Source of the DNA: JALZCH01 sp036387315
GTDB taxonomy: Bacteria > Acidobacteriota > Blastocatellia > Pyrinomonadales > Pyrinomonadaceae
Assembly: GCA_036387315.1 (NCBI GenBank)
Contig: DASVTY010000167.1
Span: 1-64,000, forward strand
Direction of reading: 5' to 3'
Length of the DNA stretch: 64,000 nt
Made by a program: the position numbers and the translations under genes
Notes under the pieces: generated by a model
Database searches by the model: none
Seen by the model: only the letters and a program-made list of their open reading frames with translations
What the model was told of the DNA's origin: nothing
In this document: positions 8,885-17,020 of the stretch, piece after piece
How positions within the stretch are numbered: position 1 is the stretch's first letter
How the letters are laid out: every line of letters starts with the position of its first letter

Positions 8885-9460
8885 TTATTTTTGCGCGAGA
8901 GCTTTTTCGATTGCCTGCGTTACGGCTTCGCTTTGCGGCGTGTCTTTCGAGGTGAAACGCGCCAGGATTTTTCCGTTTTTATCTACCAGAAATTTGTTGA
9001 AATTCCAGGTAATGTCGCCCGCATATTGCGGATTTGTTTCCTTGCTCGTCAAATATTTATAGAGCGGTTCCTGGTCTTCGCCCATGACCGAGATTTTGGC
9101 GAACATTGGAAACGTAACTTTGTATTTCGACTCGCAAAATTCTTTGATTTCCGCGTTTGTGCCGGATTCCTGATTTTTGAAGTTGTTTGCCGGAAAACCC
9201 AGAACGACAAAGCCCTGAGCTTTGTATTTTTCGTAAATCGCCTGTAAGCCTTCGTATTGCGGAGTGTAACCGCATTTGCTCGCCACGTTGACGACGAGCG
9301 CGACTTTGCCTTTATATTTCTTGAGCTTTACGTCGTTTCCGTCAATGTCTTTAACGGTGAAATCGTAAATCGTTTTGGCTTTTTTGGGCGGAACGGCGGC
9401 AAGCAGATTTCCCGCGCCGAAAGTTGTCATTAATGCGATTGCAATTAAAATTTTAGTCAT
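8885..9460 (-). CDS. Exported glutathione/thioredoxin-type peroxidase
   Basis: A 191-residue peroxidase of the glutathione peroxidase family with an N-terminal signal peptide ending near LLAA. Catalytic residues are visible: peroxidatic Cys63 in VNVASKCGYT, Gln97 in KNQESGT, and Trp152-Asn153 in TWNFNKFLVD. Cys109 in EFCESKYKVTFPMF matches the resolving cysteine of thioredoxin-dependent members. The usual FPCNQF loop reads FPANNF, so the third conserved cysteine is missing; it is not required in the thioredoxin-type mechanism. It reduces hydroperoxides in the periplasm. It lies 20 bases behind the SPFH gene and has its own GAGGAA ribosome site, so the two are likely co-transcribed. Confidence 0.93.
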   Translation of the reverse strand: MTKILIAIALMTTFGAGNLLAAVPPKKAKTIYDFTVKDIDGNDVKLKKYKGKVALVVNVASKCGYTPQYEGLQAIYEKYKAQGFVVLGFPANNFKNQESGTNAEIKEFCESKYKVTFPMFAKISVMGEDQEPLYKYLTSKETNPQYAGDITWNFNKFLVDKNGKILARFTSKDTPQSEAVTQAIEKALAQK

Positions 9461-9480
9461 AAATTTATTCCTCTTTGAAT

Positions 9481-10542
9481 TTATTCGCTCGGCGGCAGCG
9501 TACGCTGATTACGTTGCTGCGGCAATTGATTTTGCTGTCTATTATCGTTTTTCTCTCCGGTTTCGGCGAAAACTTCTTTCAACGCGCCGACGGTCGAAAG
9601 CACGCTCGATGTTTCCATCGGCATAAAAATCACTTTCGAGTTCTGAGTTCTGGTCATATCGCGCAAACTTTCGATGTAACGCGCCGTGATCAAATATTGC
9701 GCGGTTTGTTTCGGGTCGCCGATTGCCTGCGAGATTTGCGCGATTGCCTGCGCTTCGGCTCCGGCGGCTCTTAATCTGGCTTGCGCCGCGCCATCGGCGG
9801 CTAAAATTGCCGATTCTTTTTCGCCCTCGGCGCGAGTGATTGCCGCCTGTTTTTCGCCTTCGGCGCGCGTTATCGAGGCTTGGCGCTCGCCTTCGGCTTG
9901 CAAAACGAGCGCGCGCCGATTGCGTTCGGCGGTCATTTGTTTTTCCATCGTGATTCGCACATCTTCAGGCGGATTGATGTTTTTAACGTCAACGCGCGTG
10001 ACTTTAACGCCCCATTTGTCGGTCGCTTCGTCGAGAATAATTCGCAGCTTGGTGTTAACCTGATCGCGCGAAGAAAGCGTGTGGTCTAAATCCATTTCGC
10101 CCATCACGGCGCGCATTCCGGTGATCGTAAGCTGCACGATTCCGCCGACTAAATCGTTGACTTCGTAAACGGCTTTAACCGGGTCGGTGATTTGCCAGTA
10201 AACGACCGAATCAACGTTGATCGTGACGTTATCGCGCGTAATGACGGGCTGCGGCGGCAAATCAATAAACTGCTCGCGCAAGTCAATCGAAGTTATTCCC
10301 GGACGGGTGTTTGTCCAGTAATACGAGCGCGGGTTGTCAATAAACGGAATGACAATGTTCAACCCGCTGGTCGCCATCCGATTAAAACGTCCGAGCCTTT
10401 CAATCAGCAAAACGGTTGATTGCGGCACGATTTTGAGCGTCTTCCACGCCACAACCAAAAACGCAGCCGCCAAAAAAATGAAAAACAGCAAACCTGCGGT
10501 CGCCACGCCTTCGATTTGAAATAAGAAAATTAGCCGTAACAT
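9481..10542 (-). CDS. SPFH/Band 7 (stomatin-like) membrane protein
   Basis: A 353-residue protein with one N-terminal membrane helix (residues about 15-33) and an SPFH domain starting at VPQSTVLLIERLGRF. Conserved pieces include the GLNIVIPFID, the VTRDNVTINVDSVVYWQI-type strand and the LRRVMGEMDLD-like segment (MRAVMGEMDLDHTLSSRD). After about residue 215 a coiled coil carries tandem AEGE(R/K)QAxITR units. A Gln-rich tail follows. It resembles QmcA/stomatin rather than HflC/K and probably scaffolds membrane microdomains. GGAGG five bases before the ATG fixes the start. Confidence 0.93.
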   Translation of the reverse strand: MLRLIFLFQIEGVATAGLLFFIFLAAAFLVVAWKTLKIVPQSTVLLIERLGRFNRMATSGLNIVIPFIDNPRSYYWTNTRPGITSIDLREQFIDLPPQPVITRDNVTINVDSVVYWQITDPVKAVYEVNDLVGGIVQLTITGMRAVMGEMDLDHTLSSRDQVNTKLRIILDEATDKWGVKVTRVDVKNINPPEDVRITMEKQMTAERNRRALVLQAEGERQASITRAEGEKQAAITRAEGEKESAILAADGAAQARLRAAGAEAQAIAQISQAIGDPKQTAQYLITARYIESLRDMTRTQNSKVIFMPMETSSVLSTVGALKEVFAETGEKNDNRQQNQLPQQRNQRTLPPSE

Positions 10543-10636
10543 TCTGCCTCCTTAAATTTTCAGAGAACCGACGCTTGAGCCGTAATATAACCCGATTTCA
10601 GAAAACAAACAAAACGATTCAGACTTCCAGATAACA

Positions 10637-10719
10637 AAACTATCAACTATCCACTTTCAACTATCAACTATTACTCATTGAAAAACAGTTGATAGTTAAT
10701 AGTTGACAGTTGATAGTTT
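10637..10719. repeat. Inverted repeat of heptamer AACTATC units
   Basis: Two 36-base arms (10637-10672 and 10684-10719) pair with about five mismatches around an 11-base loop. Both arms are tandem AACTATC/AACTGTC heptamers. The repeat lies between the SPFH gene's start and the end of the IPT/NHL gene (both minus strand). Confidence 0.9.
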
Positions 10720-10746
10720 CAGGCTTTTAATTTTGCGTAATTGAAT

Positions 10747-11808
10747 TTAATCGAGCAGCGTACCGTAAATTCCGAGCGGCAAACGATAAACGGCTTCGTT
10801 CGCGGCGACAAACATTTCGCCCCCTGTGCCGAAACAAAGACCCACGATGTTCATTCCCGCAACAAACAATTCGGCATTGATGCCGTCGGGCGAAATCCGC
10901 ACGATTCCGCGCCTTTGACGAAGTGAAGCGGCGATGTATAAATTGCCTTCGCGGTCGAAAGCCAAACCTTGCGGGCGTCCCAAACCGCGATAAAACATTG
11001 TAGCTTCGCCGTCTTCGTCAATTCGCATTACTGCGTCAAAGCTGGCGACGTTCGGTCGGCTGACATAAAGCGCGCCGTCCGGTCCAAAGGCTAGATGATA
11101 AGCGGCGATGGATTGTTCGAGAGACGCGAAAAATTCTGATTCACCGATTGAATTGATTTTATAAATCGTTCCCGAACGGTCACCGACAAACATATTGCCG
11201 AGCCGGTCAAACGCCAATCCCGTCGCAATGCCCAAATCCGAAGCAAACGGCAAAGCCTCGTTTTCTCGGTTAATTCTATAAACCGAGCCTTCGGCGCGGC
11301 TCGTGACGAAAAGCTCGCCCGAAGGCGAAAAAGCGATTCCCGTCGGATTCATTATATCGCCCGAAATCTCTTCCAGATCGCCGTCCGGGTAAAGTCGGAA
11401 AAGCGTGACGGGAAGCTGCTGCCCGCGCGAGCCGGAACGGGTGACAATCAAGCTGCCGTCCGACGAATCAACCGCCGGATTGGCGACGAGATGAAGCCCG
11501 TCGCGCAATTTTATGCCGGTCACGATGCGGCGGTAAGTGTTGCTGTAATGACCGTCGCAATACAGTTTGACTTCGGTTGCGCCGTCGCCGGTCGGATGCG
11601 ATTTTTTTGGCATCTCTGCCGGAATCGTCGCCGTCACGCGTGTTGGCGAAGCGCCGTAAATTTCTCCCCGCTCATCATTAAAGTAACAGCGAAAATCGCT
11701 TCCTCGTTCAATCGGGAAATTTTCGCATTCAATTATTACCTCGCCGCCCGGAATCGCGTTTGGCGGCGTAATGCGCCGAATTATCCCTGCTTGTTTTTTC
11801 TCCATCAT
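10747..11808 (-). CDS. IPT/TIG plus NHL (SMP-30-like) beta-propeller protein
   Basis: Residues 1-100 look like an IPT/TIG immunoglobulin fold (ITPPNAIPGGEVIIECENF, ATIPAEMP). The rest forms a six-bladed NHL/SMP-30-like propeller with repeated GIAFSPSGELFVTSR, GLAFDRLGNMFVGDR, HLAFGPDGALYVSR and GLAFDREGNLYIAA blades. No signal peptide is visible, so it may be cytoplasmic. An enzymatic role such as lactonase is possible but no metal-site residues can be assigned. AAAGGA precedes two adjacent ATG codons at 11808 and 11805; an ATG at 11826 upstream of that site is unlikely to be used. There is no obvious operon partner. Confidence 0.82.
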   Translation of the reverse strand: MMEKKQAGIIRRITPPNAIPGGEVIIECENFPIERGSDFRCYFNDERGEIYGASPTRVTATIPAEMPKKSHPTGDGATEVKLYCDGHYSNTYRRIVTGIKLRDGLHLVANPAVDSSDGSLIVTRSGSRGQQLPVTLFRLYPDGDLEEISGDIMNPTGIAFSPSGELFVTSRAEGSVYRINRENEALPFASDLGIATGLAFDRLGNMFVGDRSGTIYKINSIGESEFFASLEQSIAAYHLAFGPDGALYVSRPNVASFDAVMRIDEDGEATMFYRGLGRPQGLAFDREGNLYIAASLRQRRGIVRISPDGINAELFVAGMNIVGLCFGTGGEMFVAANEAVYRLPLGIYGTLLD

Positions 11809-12058
11809 AAATTCCTTTGCGGGCAATTTTACGACGCGCTCGCCGTTGGTGTCTATTTAACTGTTACAACACGCAGACTTGTTGCCGGTTCAAACTCAAG
11901 CCAAAAAATCTTGATTGCGCGAAACGCGGCGTGTTAATTTGGCTTCAAGCTAAAAATGAAATTGATTGTTGCCGACCAATTTTTTCCGGGTTAACGACCG
12001 TTTTTCTTTTTTTCGCGTTTTGATTTGAAACGCAAACTGACAAGGGGATTTTGAGCAA

Positions 12059-13468
12059 ATGGAGCAATCTGCTTTTCCGGCAACTGCGGCGAATGAAAAC
12101 ATTTCAACAGCCGAACCAAAGCCCGCTTTGAGTTTGGTTGATGCGGTAGCGTTGATTGTCGGAATTGTCGTCGGAGCGGGAATTTTCCGCGTCCCGTCGC
12201 TCGTCGCCTCGAACGCGGGAAGCGAAACGGCTTTTCTCGCCGCGTGGGCTGTCGGCGGTTTGGTTTCGCTCGTCGGCGCGCTTTGCTATGCCGAGCTAGC
12301 TTCGACTTTTCCGAGCGCGGGCGGCGATTATCATTTTTTGACGAGAGCTTACGGAAAAAAACTCTCTTTTCTCTACGCCTGGGCGCGGATGAGCGTCATT
12401 CAAACCGGCTCAGTCGCGCTTCTGGCGTTTATTTTCGGCGATTTCGCTTCGCAGATTTTCCGGCTCGGCGAGCTTTCCTCCGCAATTTACGCGGCTTTGA
12501 TTGTCGTCGCGCTGACGGCGATTAACATTGCGGGAATTGGTTTCGGAACGGGAACTCAGAAACTTTTGACCGCGATTGAAGTTTTGGGGGTTACGGCTGT
12601 AATTATCGCCGGAATCGCCGCTTCTTCGCCGCAGGAAACGCAAACGGCGGCGGCTTCGACCGGAACAGGTTCATTCGGTTTGACGATGGTTTTCGTGCTT
12701 CTGACTTACGGTGGCTGGAACGAAGCTGCGTATATTTCCGCCGAAATGCGCGGCAATCGTCGCCGAATTGCCGAGGCGCTGATTGCCGGAATTTTGATTG
12801 TCACCGCGCTTTATTTGCTCGTTAATCTGGCGTATTTGAGCGCGCTTGGGCTTTCCGGTTTGGCGCAATCCGAAGCGGCTGCGAGCGATGCGGTGCGCGG
12901 AGCGTTCGGCGGTTTCGGCGCGCAATTTATCGGCGTGCTGGTGGCGATCTCGGCGATAACTTCGGCGAACGCGACGATTTTCACCGGCGCGCGGACGAAT
13001 TACGCGCTGGGGCGCGATTTTCCGGTTTTATCCGCGCTCGGCAAATGGAACGAGGGCAGCAATGCGCCGGTCAACGCTTTTCTCGCGCAGGGCGCGGTGG
13101 CGCTGCTTTTAATCGGTTTGGGCGTTCTCACAAGGAAAGGTTTTGAAACGATTGTCGAATACACCGCGCCGGTTTTCTGGTCGTTCTTTTTGCTGACGGG
13201 AATTTCGCTCTTTGTTTTGAGACGAAAAGAACCGCACGTCGAACGCCCGTTTCGCGTTCCGCTGTATCCGCTGACGCCGCTCGTTTTTTGTTTGACGAGC
13301 CTTTATCTGCTTTATTCAAGCCTGGCTTATACGGGCGCGGGCGCGCTCATCGGCGTTGCGGTTCTGGCAATCGGCGCGGTTTTGCTTGCGTTCGTTTCAC
13401 GCGGAAACGAATTTTTAAACACAAATCCAACGCAAGGGGGGAAAATTGATGCAGACCAAGAAAATTAA
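12059..13468 (+). CDS. APC family amino acid permease
   Basis: A 469-residue protein with about twelve membrane helices and the APC-superfamily start VDAVALIVGIVVGAGIFRVPS, where the unwound GAGIF motif of helix 1 binds substrate. GALCYAELASTFPSAGGDYHFL and a YGGWNEAAYISAEMR segment are typical of the AA_permease_2 (LAT/POT1-like) branch. It imports or exchanges amino acids across the inner membrane; the specific substrate is unknown. AAGGGG lies eleven bases before the ATG. The 3' end overlaps the next gene by 20 bases, so transport and the two exported methyltransferase-like proteins are probably expressed together. Confidence 0.93.
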   Translation: MEQSAFPATAANENISTAEPKPALSLVDAVALIVGIVVGAGIFRVPSLVASNAGSETAFLAAWAVGGLVSLVGALCYAELASTFPSAGGDYHFLTRAYGKKLSFLYAWARMSVIQTGSVALLAFIFGDFASQIFRLGELSSAIYAALIVVALTAINIAGIGFGTGTQKLLTAIEVLGVTAVIIAGIAASSPQETQTAAASTGTGSFGLTMVFVLLTYGGWNEAAYISAEMRGNRRRIAEALIAGILIVTALYLLVNLAYLSALGLSGLAQSEAAASDAVRGAFGGFGAQFIGVLVAISAITSANATIFTGARTNYALGRDFPVLSALGKWNEGSNAPVNAFLAQGAVALLLIGLGVLTRKGFETIVEYTAPVFWSFFLLTGISLFVLRRKEPHVERPFRVPLYPLTPLVFCLTSLYLLYSSLAYTGAGALIGVAVLAIGAVLLAFVSRGNEFLNTNPTQGGKIDADQEN

Positions 13469-14135
13469 AATCGGATTGATTTCGCTCGCGCTTTTAATGC
13501 CTTCATGCGCGGGCGAGAACGCAGTTCAGCGGACGCAGAATGCAAATCGCGCGGCGACAAATTCCGCTGCCAATCAAACTGCGGGAAAATCAAACTCCGA
13601 TAATATGACCGCAGACATCAGAGTCGTCGAAAACGTGCCGGAAGTTCCGTATGTTCCGACGAAAGAACTGGTGGTGGACAAAATGCTGGAAATGGCAGAT
13701 GTCAAAGGCACGGACGTATTGTGGGATTTAGGTTCGGGCGACGGGCGCATTCCGATCACTGCCGCCAAACGTTTCGGCACGCGCGGCGTCGGAGTTGACA
13801 TTGACCCGGAGCGCGTCAAGGAAGCCAACGAAAACGCTCGCAAAAACAACGTTACGGACAAAGTCCGTTTTATCGAAGAAGATTTATTTAACGTTGATTT
13901 CAGCGAAGCGACCGTTGTAACGCTTTATTTGCTGCCGGAAGTCAATCTGCGATTGCGTCCGAAATTGCTTGATTCACTCAAACCCGGAACGCGCATCGTC
14001 TCGCACAATTACGATATGGGCAACTGGCAGCCGGAAAAAGTCGAAGTCGTCAAAACGGCTGACCAAGATGACCACATTGTTTATTTCTGGCGTGTGCCGG
14101 AAAACAAAAATGAATTAAAGGAGATTTTGAAATGA
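13449..14135 (+). CDS. Lipoprotein with class I methyltransferase fold (copy 1)
   Basis: The N-terminus is a lipoprotein signal with the lipobox LMPSC (Cys20). A 60-residue Asn/Ala-rich linker follows, then a Rossmann methyltransferase core: YVPTKELVVDKMLEM, motif I VLWDLGSGDGR, GVDIDPERV, EEDLFNVDF and ATVVTLYLLPEVNLRL. The VPT...VVDLGSGDGR arrangement recalls the FAM173/ATPSCKMT lysine methyltransferases, but this is only pattern similarity. SAM is not known in the periplasm, so either the protein stays inside, works on another ligand, or is inactive. AAGGGGGG supports the ATG at 13449. It overlaps the permease by 20 bases and the next paralogue by four. Confidence 0.82.
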   Translation: MQTKKIKIGLISLALLMPSCAGENAVQRTQNANRAATNSAANQTAGKSNSDNMTADIRVVENVPEVPYVPTKELVVDKMLEMADVKGTDVLWDLGSGDGRIPITAAKRFGTRGVGVDIDPERVKEANENARKNNVTDKVRFIEEDLFNVDFSEATVVTLYLLPEVNLRLRPKLLDSLKPGTRIVSHNYDMGNWQPEKVEVVKTADQDDHIVYFWRVPENKNELKEILK

Positions 14136-14761
14136 ACAATCGAGCGAAATTTTGGTTAATGACAATCGCCGTCGTTTTAACTTTTGTTGTCGCGCCGGTT
14201 TACTCGCAAATTCCGCCTCAACCCAATCGTAAGCAACCGCCGCCTATCAGCGTCCGAAAAGATGTGCCGTATGTTGCGACTTCGCCGGAAGTCGTCAAAG
14301 CGATGCTCAAAATGGCAAACGTCGGCAAAGACGACGTGGTTTACGATTTGGGTTGCGGCGACGGGCGAATCGTCGTTTCCGCCGTCAAAGATTTCGGCGC
14401 GAAAAGCGGCGTCGGCGTGGATATTGACCCGGAGCTTATTGCCAAAGCCAAACATAAAGCGAGAAGAGAAAATATTACGGACAAAGCAACATTTATCGAA
14501 GGCGATTTGTTTAAAACCGATTTGCGCGAAGCCACGGTCGTTACGCTTTACTTGTATCCAAGCGTTAATTTGCGATTGCTTCCGAAATTGCTTGACGAGC
14601 TAAAACCCGGAACCCGAATTGTGTCGCACGATTTTGATATGGGTGAATGGAAACCGGAAAAAACCGAAAAAGTCGGCGGCGCAACCATTTATTACTGGAC
14701 GATTCCGCAAGACAAAACAACTGTACCGACAGTTCGTGTATTTCGCGGGCAAGCTCAGTAG
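14132..14761 (+). CDS. Exported class I methyltransferase-like protein (copy 2)
   Basis: A 209-residue paralogue of the preceding protein, starting in its stop codon (ATGA). A cleavable signal peptide replaces the lipobox (hydrophobic residues 8-22, likely cut near VYS-QI). The core is collinear with copy 1: VPYVATSPEVVKAMLKMA, VVYDLGCGDGR, GVDIDPELI, EGDLFKTDL, ATVVTLYLYPSVNLRLLPKLLDELKPGTRIVSHDFDMG. The tandem pair looks like a gene duplication in which each copy kept an export signal. Function is unknown; a protein-lysine methyltransferase-like activity is a guess. A palindromic terminator follows at 14876. Confidence 0.83.
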   Translation: MNNRAKFWLMTIAVVLTFVVAPVYSQIPPQPNRKQPPPISVRKDVPYVATSPEVVKAMLKMANVGKDDVVYDLGCGDGRIVVSAVKDFGAKSGVGVDIDPELIAKAKHKARRENITDKATFIEGDLFKTDLREATVVTLYLYPSVNLRLLPKLLDELKPGTRIVSHDFDMGEWKPEKTEKVGGATIYYWTIPQDKTTVPTVRVFRGQAQ

Positions 14762-14875
14762 CAATTAATTAAAGGTCGGATTTGAAGTCGTGAAATTGAA
14801 ACGCAGAGCCGCCGGGAAATTAGGAAAGGAAAAGAGCTTAAGAGAAATTCTATTCTTTTTGCATCTTTAAAAAAG

Positions 14876-14907
14876 CGCAGCCGAATATTCGGCTGCGGTT
14901 TCTTTTA
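14876..14907 (+). terminator. Intrinsic terminator
   Basis: The 22-base palindrome CGCAGCCGAATATTCGGCTGCG gives a stable stem (9 bp plus an ATAT turn) followed by GTTTCTTTT. It closes the permease/methyltransferase operon and faces the end of the convergent gene at 14983. Confidence 0.85.
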
Positions 14908-14982
14908 TAAAATATGGTAAAAGTCCGTATTATTAGCTCTGCTTTTCTCGTTTGAAGAACTCGGTCTCAGTTACGAATACTA

Positions 14983-15561
14983 TTATTGCCCGTATTGTGA
15001 TTCCAGGTAATTATAAAAATCGTCCTGAACCGTGTAAAAGTAGCTGATGTTGGAAATCGGTTTGTTTTTAATTGTGATTCCCTGATAATCCGAGTTTCCG
15101 TTCACGGTCTCTACCGATGTTCCGTTGATAGCGGTCACGATGCAGTGGTGAACGAGATTGCCTTTTTCAACTGCAATGTCGCCGATCCCGATTCCGGCTG
15201 AACCGGCAATTTTCTTGACATTCGGTCCGGCAACTCCAGGCATCGCCCATCTTATATCCGGCACCCCGGCTTTAATCCAAACGTAAGTGGCAAATATTCC
15301 GCACCACGAGACGCCGGATTGTCCGGGCTGCGGAATCCGTTTGCCGCGAAGTTTAACGCCGTCCAAATAGCCGGGTATTTTCCAATGTTGCTCTTTAAAT
15401 TTTGCCGCGACTTCAAAATACTCCTTGAGCTTGCGCCAGCCAAAGCGGACGTTTTGTCCTTCGCCCGGCTGGAAACTGGCATCGTTTACTTTTCCATATG
15501 GCTGCGGGCTGGCTTCCGCCATTGCAATTTGTTTGATTGTTGCTGCAAATCTGCTATCCAT
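14983..15561 (-). CDS. CHAP/NlpC-P60-like cysteine amidase
   Basis: A 192-residue protein with the pattern of a CHAP-type peptidoglycan amidase or peptidase: nucleophile Cys87 in SGVSWCGIFATYVW, His138/His139 in LVHHCIVTAING, and an Asn/Asp position in VETVNGNS. The GIGDIAVEKG turn before the His is also typical. The first 80 residues form a helical region with no signal peptide, so it may be released by lysis or a dedicated system, act inside the cell, or be a toxin-like amidase effector. No immunity-like gene is adjacent. Family assignment is by motif only. Confidence 0.7.
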   Translation of the reverse strand: MDSRFAATIKQIAMAEASPQPYGKVNDASFQPGEGQNVRFGWRKLKEYFEVAAKFKEQHWKIPGYLDGVKLRGKRIPQPGQSGVSWCGIFATYVWIKAGVPDIRWAMPGVAGPNVKKIAGSAGIGIGDIAVEKGNLVHHCIVTAINGTSVETVNGNSDYQGITIKNKPISNISYFYTVQDDFYNYLESQYGQ

Positions 15562-15779
15562 ATCTTTTATTCTCCTTATTTAGGTCAATACCTTTATTGC
15601 ATTTAACCTTTACGAACGGCGCGTAAATTTTTGCGCAGAAAATTGCCTTTTTTTTTATCCGATCAATGAAAGAATTATCTGATGATGTTTCCCTTTCAGA
15701 TACTTTTCCGGTTCTTTCTCCGCGTTTGTAGGTAAGAGCATTTACAACTGCTCTGCTTTTGCCCTAGGGAGAAAATTTT

Positions 15780-16826
15780 ATGCGGCGGAAATCATACTTG
15801 TTATTTTTGACGGTGGTTTTATTCAGTTTCGGAGCATCCGGTTGTCTTCCGTTATCTCTGTTAAACAGCGGCGACCAAAAGACGGCAAAGAAAACCGGGA
15901 AAAAAAGCCAATCGAAACCAAAATCGGAAAATAACACCAAGCCAAATCGCAAGCCGGGCGAGCCGATAGTGTTGGACGTTGATAAAAACACGGATTACAT
16001 CAACGTGATGGGCAAGGAAATGCCGGAAATGCCGGACTTCGATGAGCCGTCGCCGGAACCGGGTAAGGTTTGCGGCTATGTCAAGGATTTGGCGGGCAAT
16101 CCACTCAAAGGCGCGCAGCTCGGCGTGCGTTCAACGGCAATCGGCGGCGCTTATTCCGGCTCGCAGGGCGAAACCGATGACGACGGTTATTACGAATTTG
16201 AAGTTCCCGCCGGTGTCGGGCACTTTTACAATGCAGGATACGCCATCGAATGGGGCGAAGACGGTCTGGCGGCAATCGGTCTGCATCCGGCGGACGGCAA
16301 GCTCGACAGCTTTGCTTCGACAACAGGCGGAGTTGAAAATTTTGTGCTGTTGCCTTACGGCGTGACCAGCCGCGAAAATACACAGCAAAGCCCGCATCTC
16401 GCTTCAACTTATTACGGCGGCTCGGTTTATTTTAGTTATTACGCGGCGGAAGCCTCGGATAATAATCCGATGGAAGGCAGCATCATCTTAGGTTCGGTGA
16501 TCGAAATAACTTTCACGCCCGAAGGCGAAATGTTCGGCGGAATCGAGCCGACAAATATCACAGTGCGCAAAACAATCGGTTACAGAGGCGGTTTTTACAT
16601 TAACAATATTCCGCTCGGACAATACCGAATTGAAGTTAAAACCGCCGACGGCGAACCGCTCAAAATGGAATTGAACAAACCGCGCAACAGCGAATACGGA
16701 ATCAAGCCGACGGAAACGACCGACGGCGCGATTTTGACATTTGCGCCGGGCGACGCCAGAGCCAATATGGTCACACCGCAATACGGCGGCTGGAGCGCGG
16801 TCGAAATCAACGTCAGCCGCCCATGA
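15780..16826 (+). CDS. Lipoprotein with carboxypeptidase-regulatory-like (Cna-B) domains
   Basis: The signal peptide ends in a lipobox (GASG-Cys22). A Lys/Asn-rich linker of about 40 residues follows. Residues about 95-200 form a Cna-B/CarboxypepD_reg-like beta sandwich (VCGYVKDLAGNPLKGAQLGVRS, ETDDDGYYEFEVPAG), and a second similar sandwich (residues about 235-300) has GGFYINNIPLGQYRIEVKTADGEP. The protein is probably anchored in the outer membrane and faces the periplasm or surface. No enzyme motif is visible. It stands alone between spacers, with a GGGAG ribosome site ten bases upstream. Confidence 0.82.
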   Translation: MRRKSYLLFLTVVLFSFGASGCLPLSLLNSGDQKTAKKTGKKSQSKPKSENNTKPNRKPGEPIVLDVDKNTDYINVMGKEMPEMPDFDEPSPEPGKVCGYVKDLAGNPLKGAQLGVRSTAIGGAYSGSQGETDDDGYYEFEVPAGVGHFYNAGYAIEWGEDGLAAIGLHPADGKLDSFASTTGGVENFVLLPYGVTSRENTQQSPHLASTYYGGSVYFSYYAAEASDNNPMEGSIILGSVIEITFTPEGEMFGGIEPTNITVRKTIGYRGGFYINNIPLGQYRIEVKTADGEPLKMELNKPRNSEYGIKPTETTDGAILTFAPGDARANMVTPQYGGWSAVEINVSRP

Positions 16827-16845
16827 CCACGCGGAAATTATTTCA

Positions 16846-16917
16846 TACGAATTTCAAATTACGTAAGATAAATGAAGCGGATTGATTCAATTCGTAATTC
16901 ATAATTTGAAATTCGTA
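16846..16917. repeat. Inverted repeat of AATTCGTAATT-type units
   Basis: Arms 16846-16863 and 16900-16917 (TACGAATTTCAAATTACG and its near-complement) pair with one mismatch. The right side carries extra direct copies of AATTCGTAATT. It lies between the lipoprotein stop and the hflX leader. Confidence 0.85.
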
Positions 16918-16981
16918 ATTAATTTTGCCGTGTTATAATTTCCGCCGCTCGTGTTGCAACGCGAACCGCTTAAATTTCTTC

Positions 16982-17020
16982 AAAATCCTACAATTGTGAA
17001 AATTTACGGAGGATTTTTTT
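16982..17020 (+). promoter_or_regulatory. hflX leader hairpin that would hide the ribosome site
   Basis: AAAATCCT (16982-16989) is exactly complementary to AGGATTTT (17010-17017), which includes part of the GGAGGA ribosome site at 17008-17013. Seven T residues follow. The hairpin could block translation or act as a weak attenuator. A TATAAT at 16934-16939 could be the -10 box of an upstream promoter, though no good -35 box was found. Confidence 0.4.

Noticed and set aside
10637..10719. CRISPR-like array (tandem AACTATC and similar units in several spacers)
   Set aside because: Units are 7-8 bases with no spacers of CRISPR size and arms face each other as hairpins; no cas genes are present.
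13449..14761. Frameshifted single gene instead of two tandem methyltransferases
   Set aside because: Each copy has its own export signal, full motif set and a normal ATGA junction.
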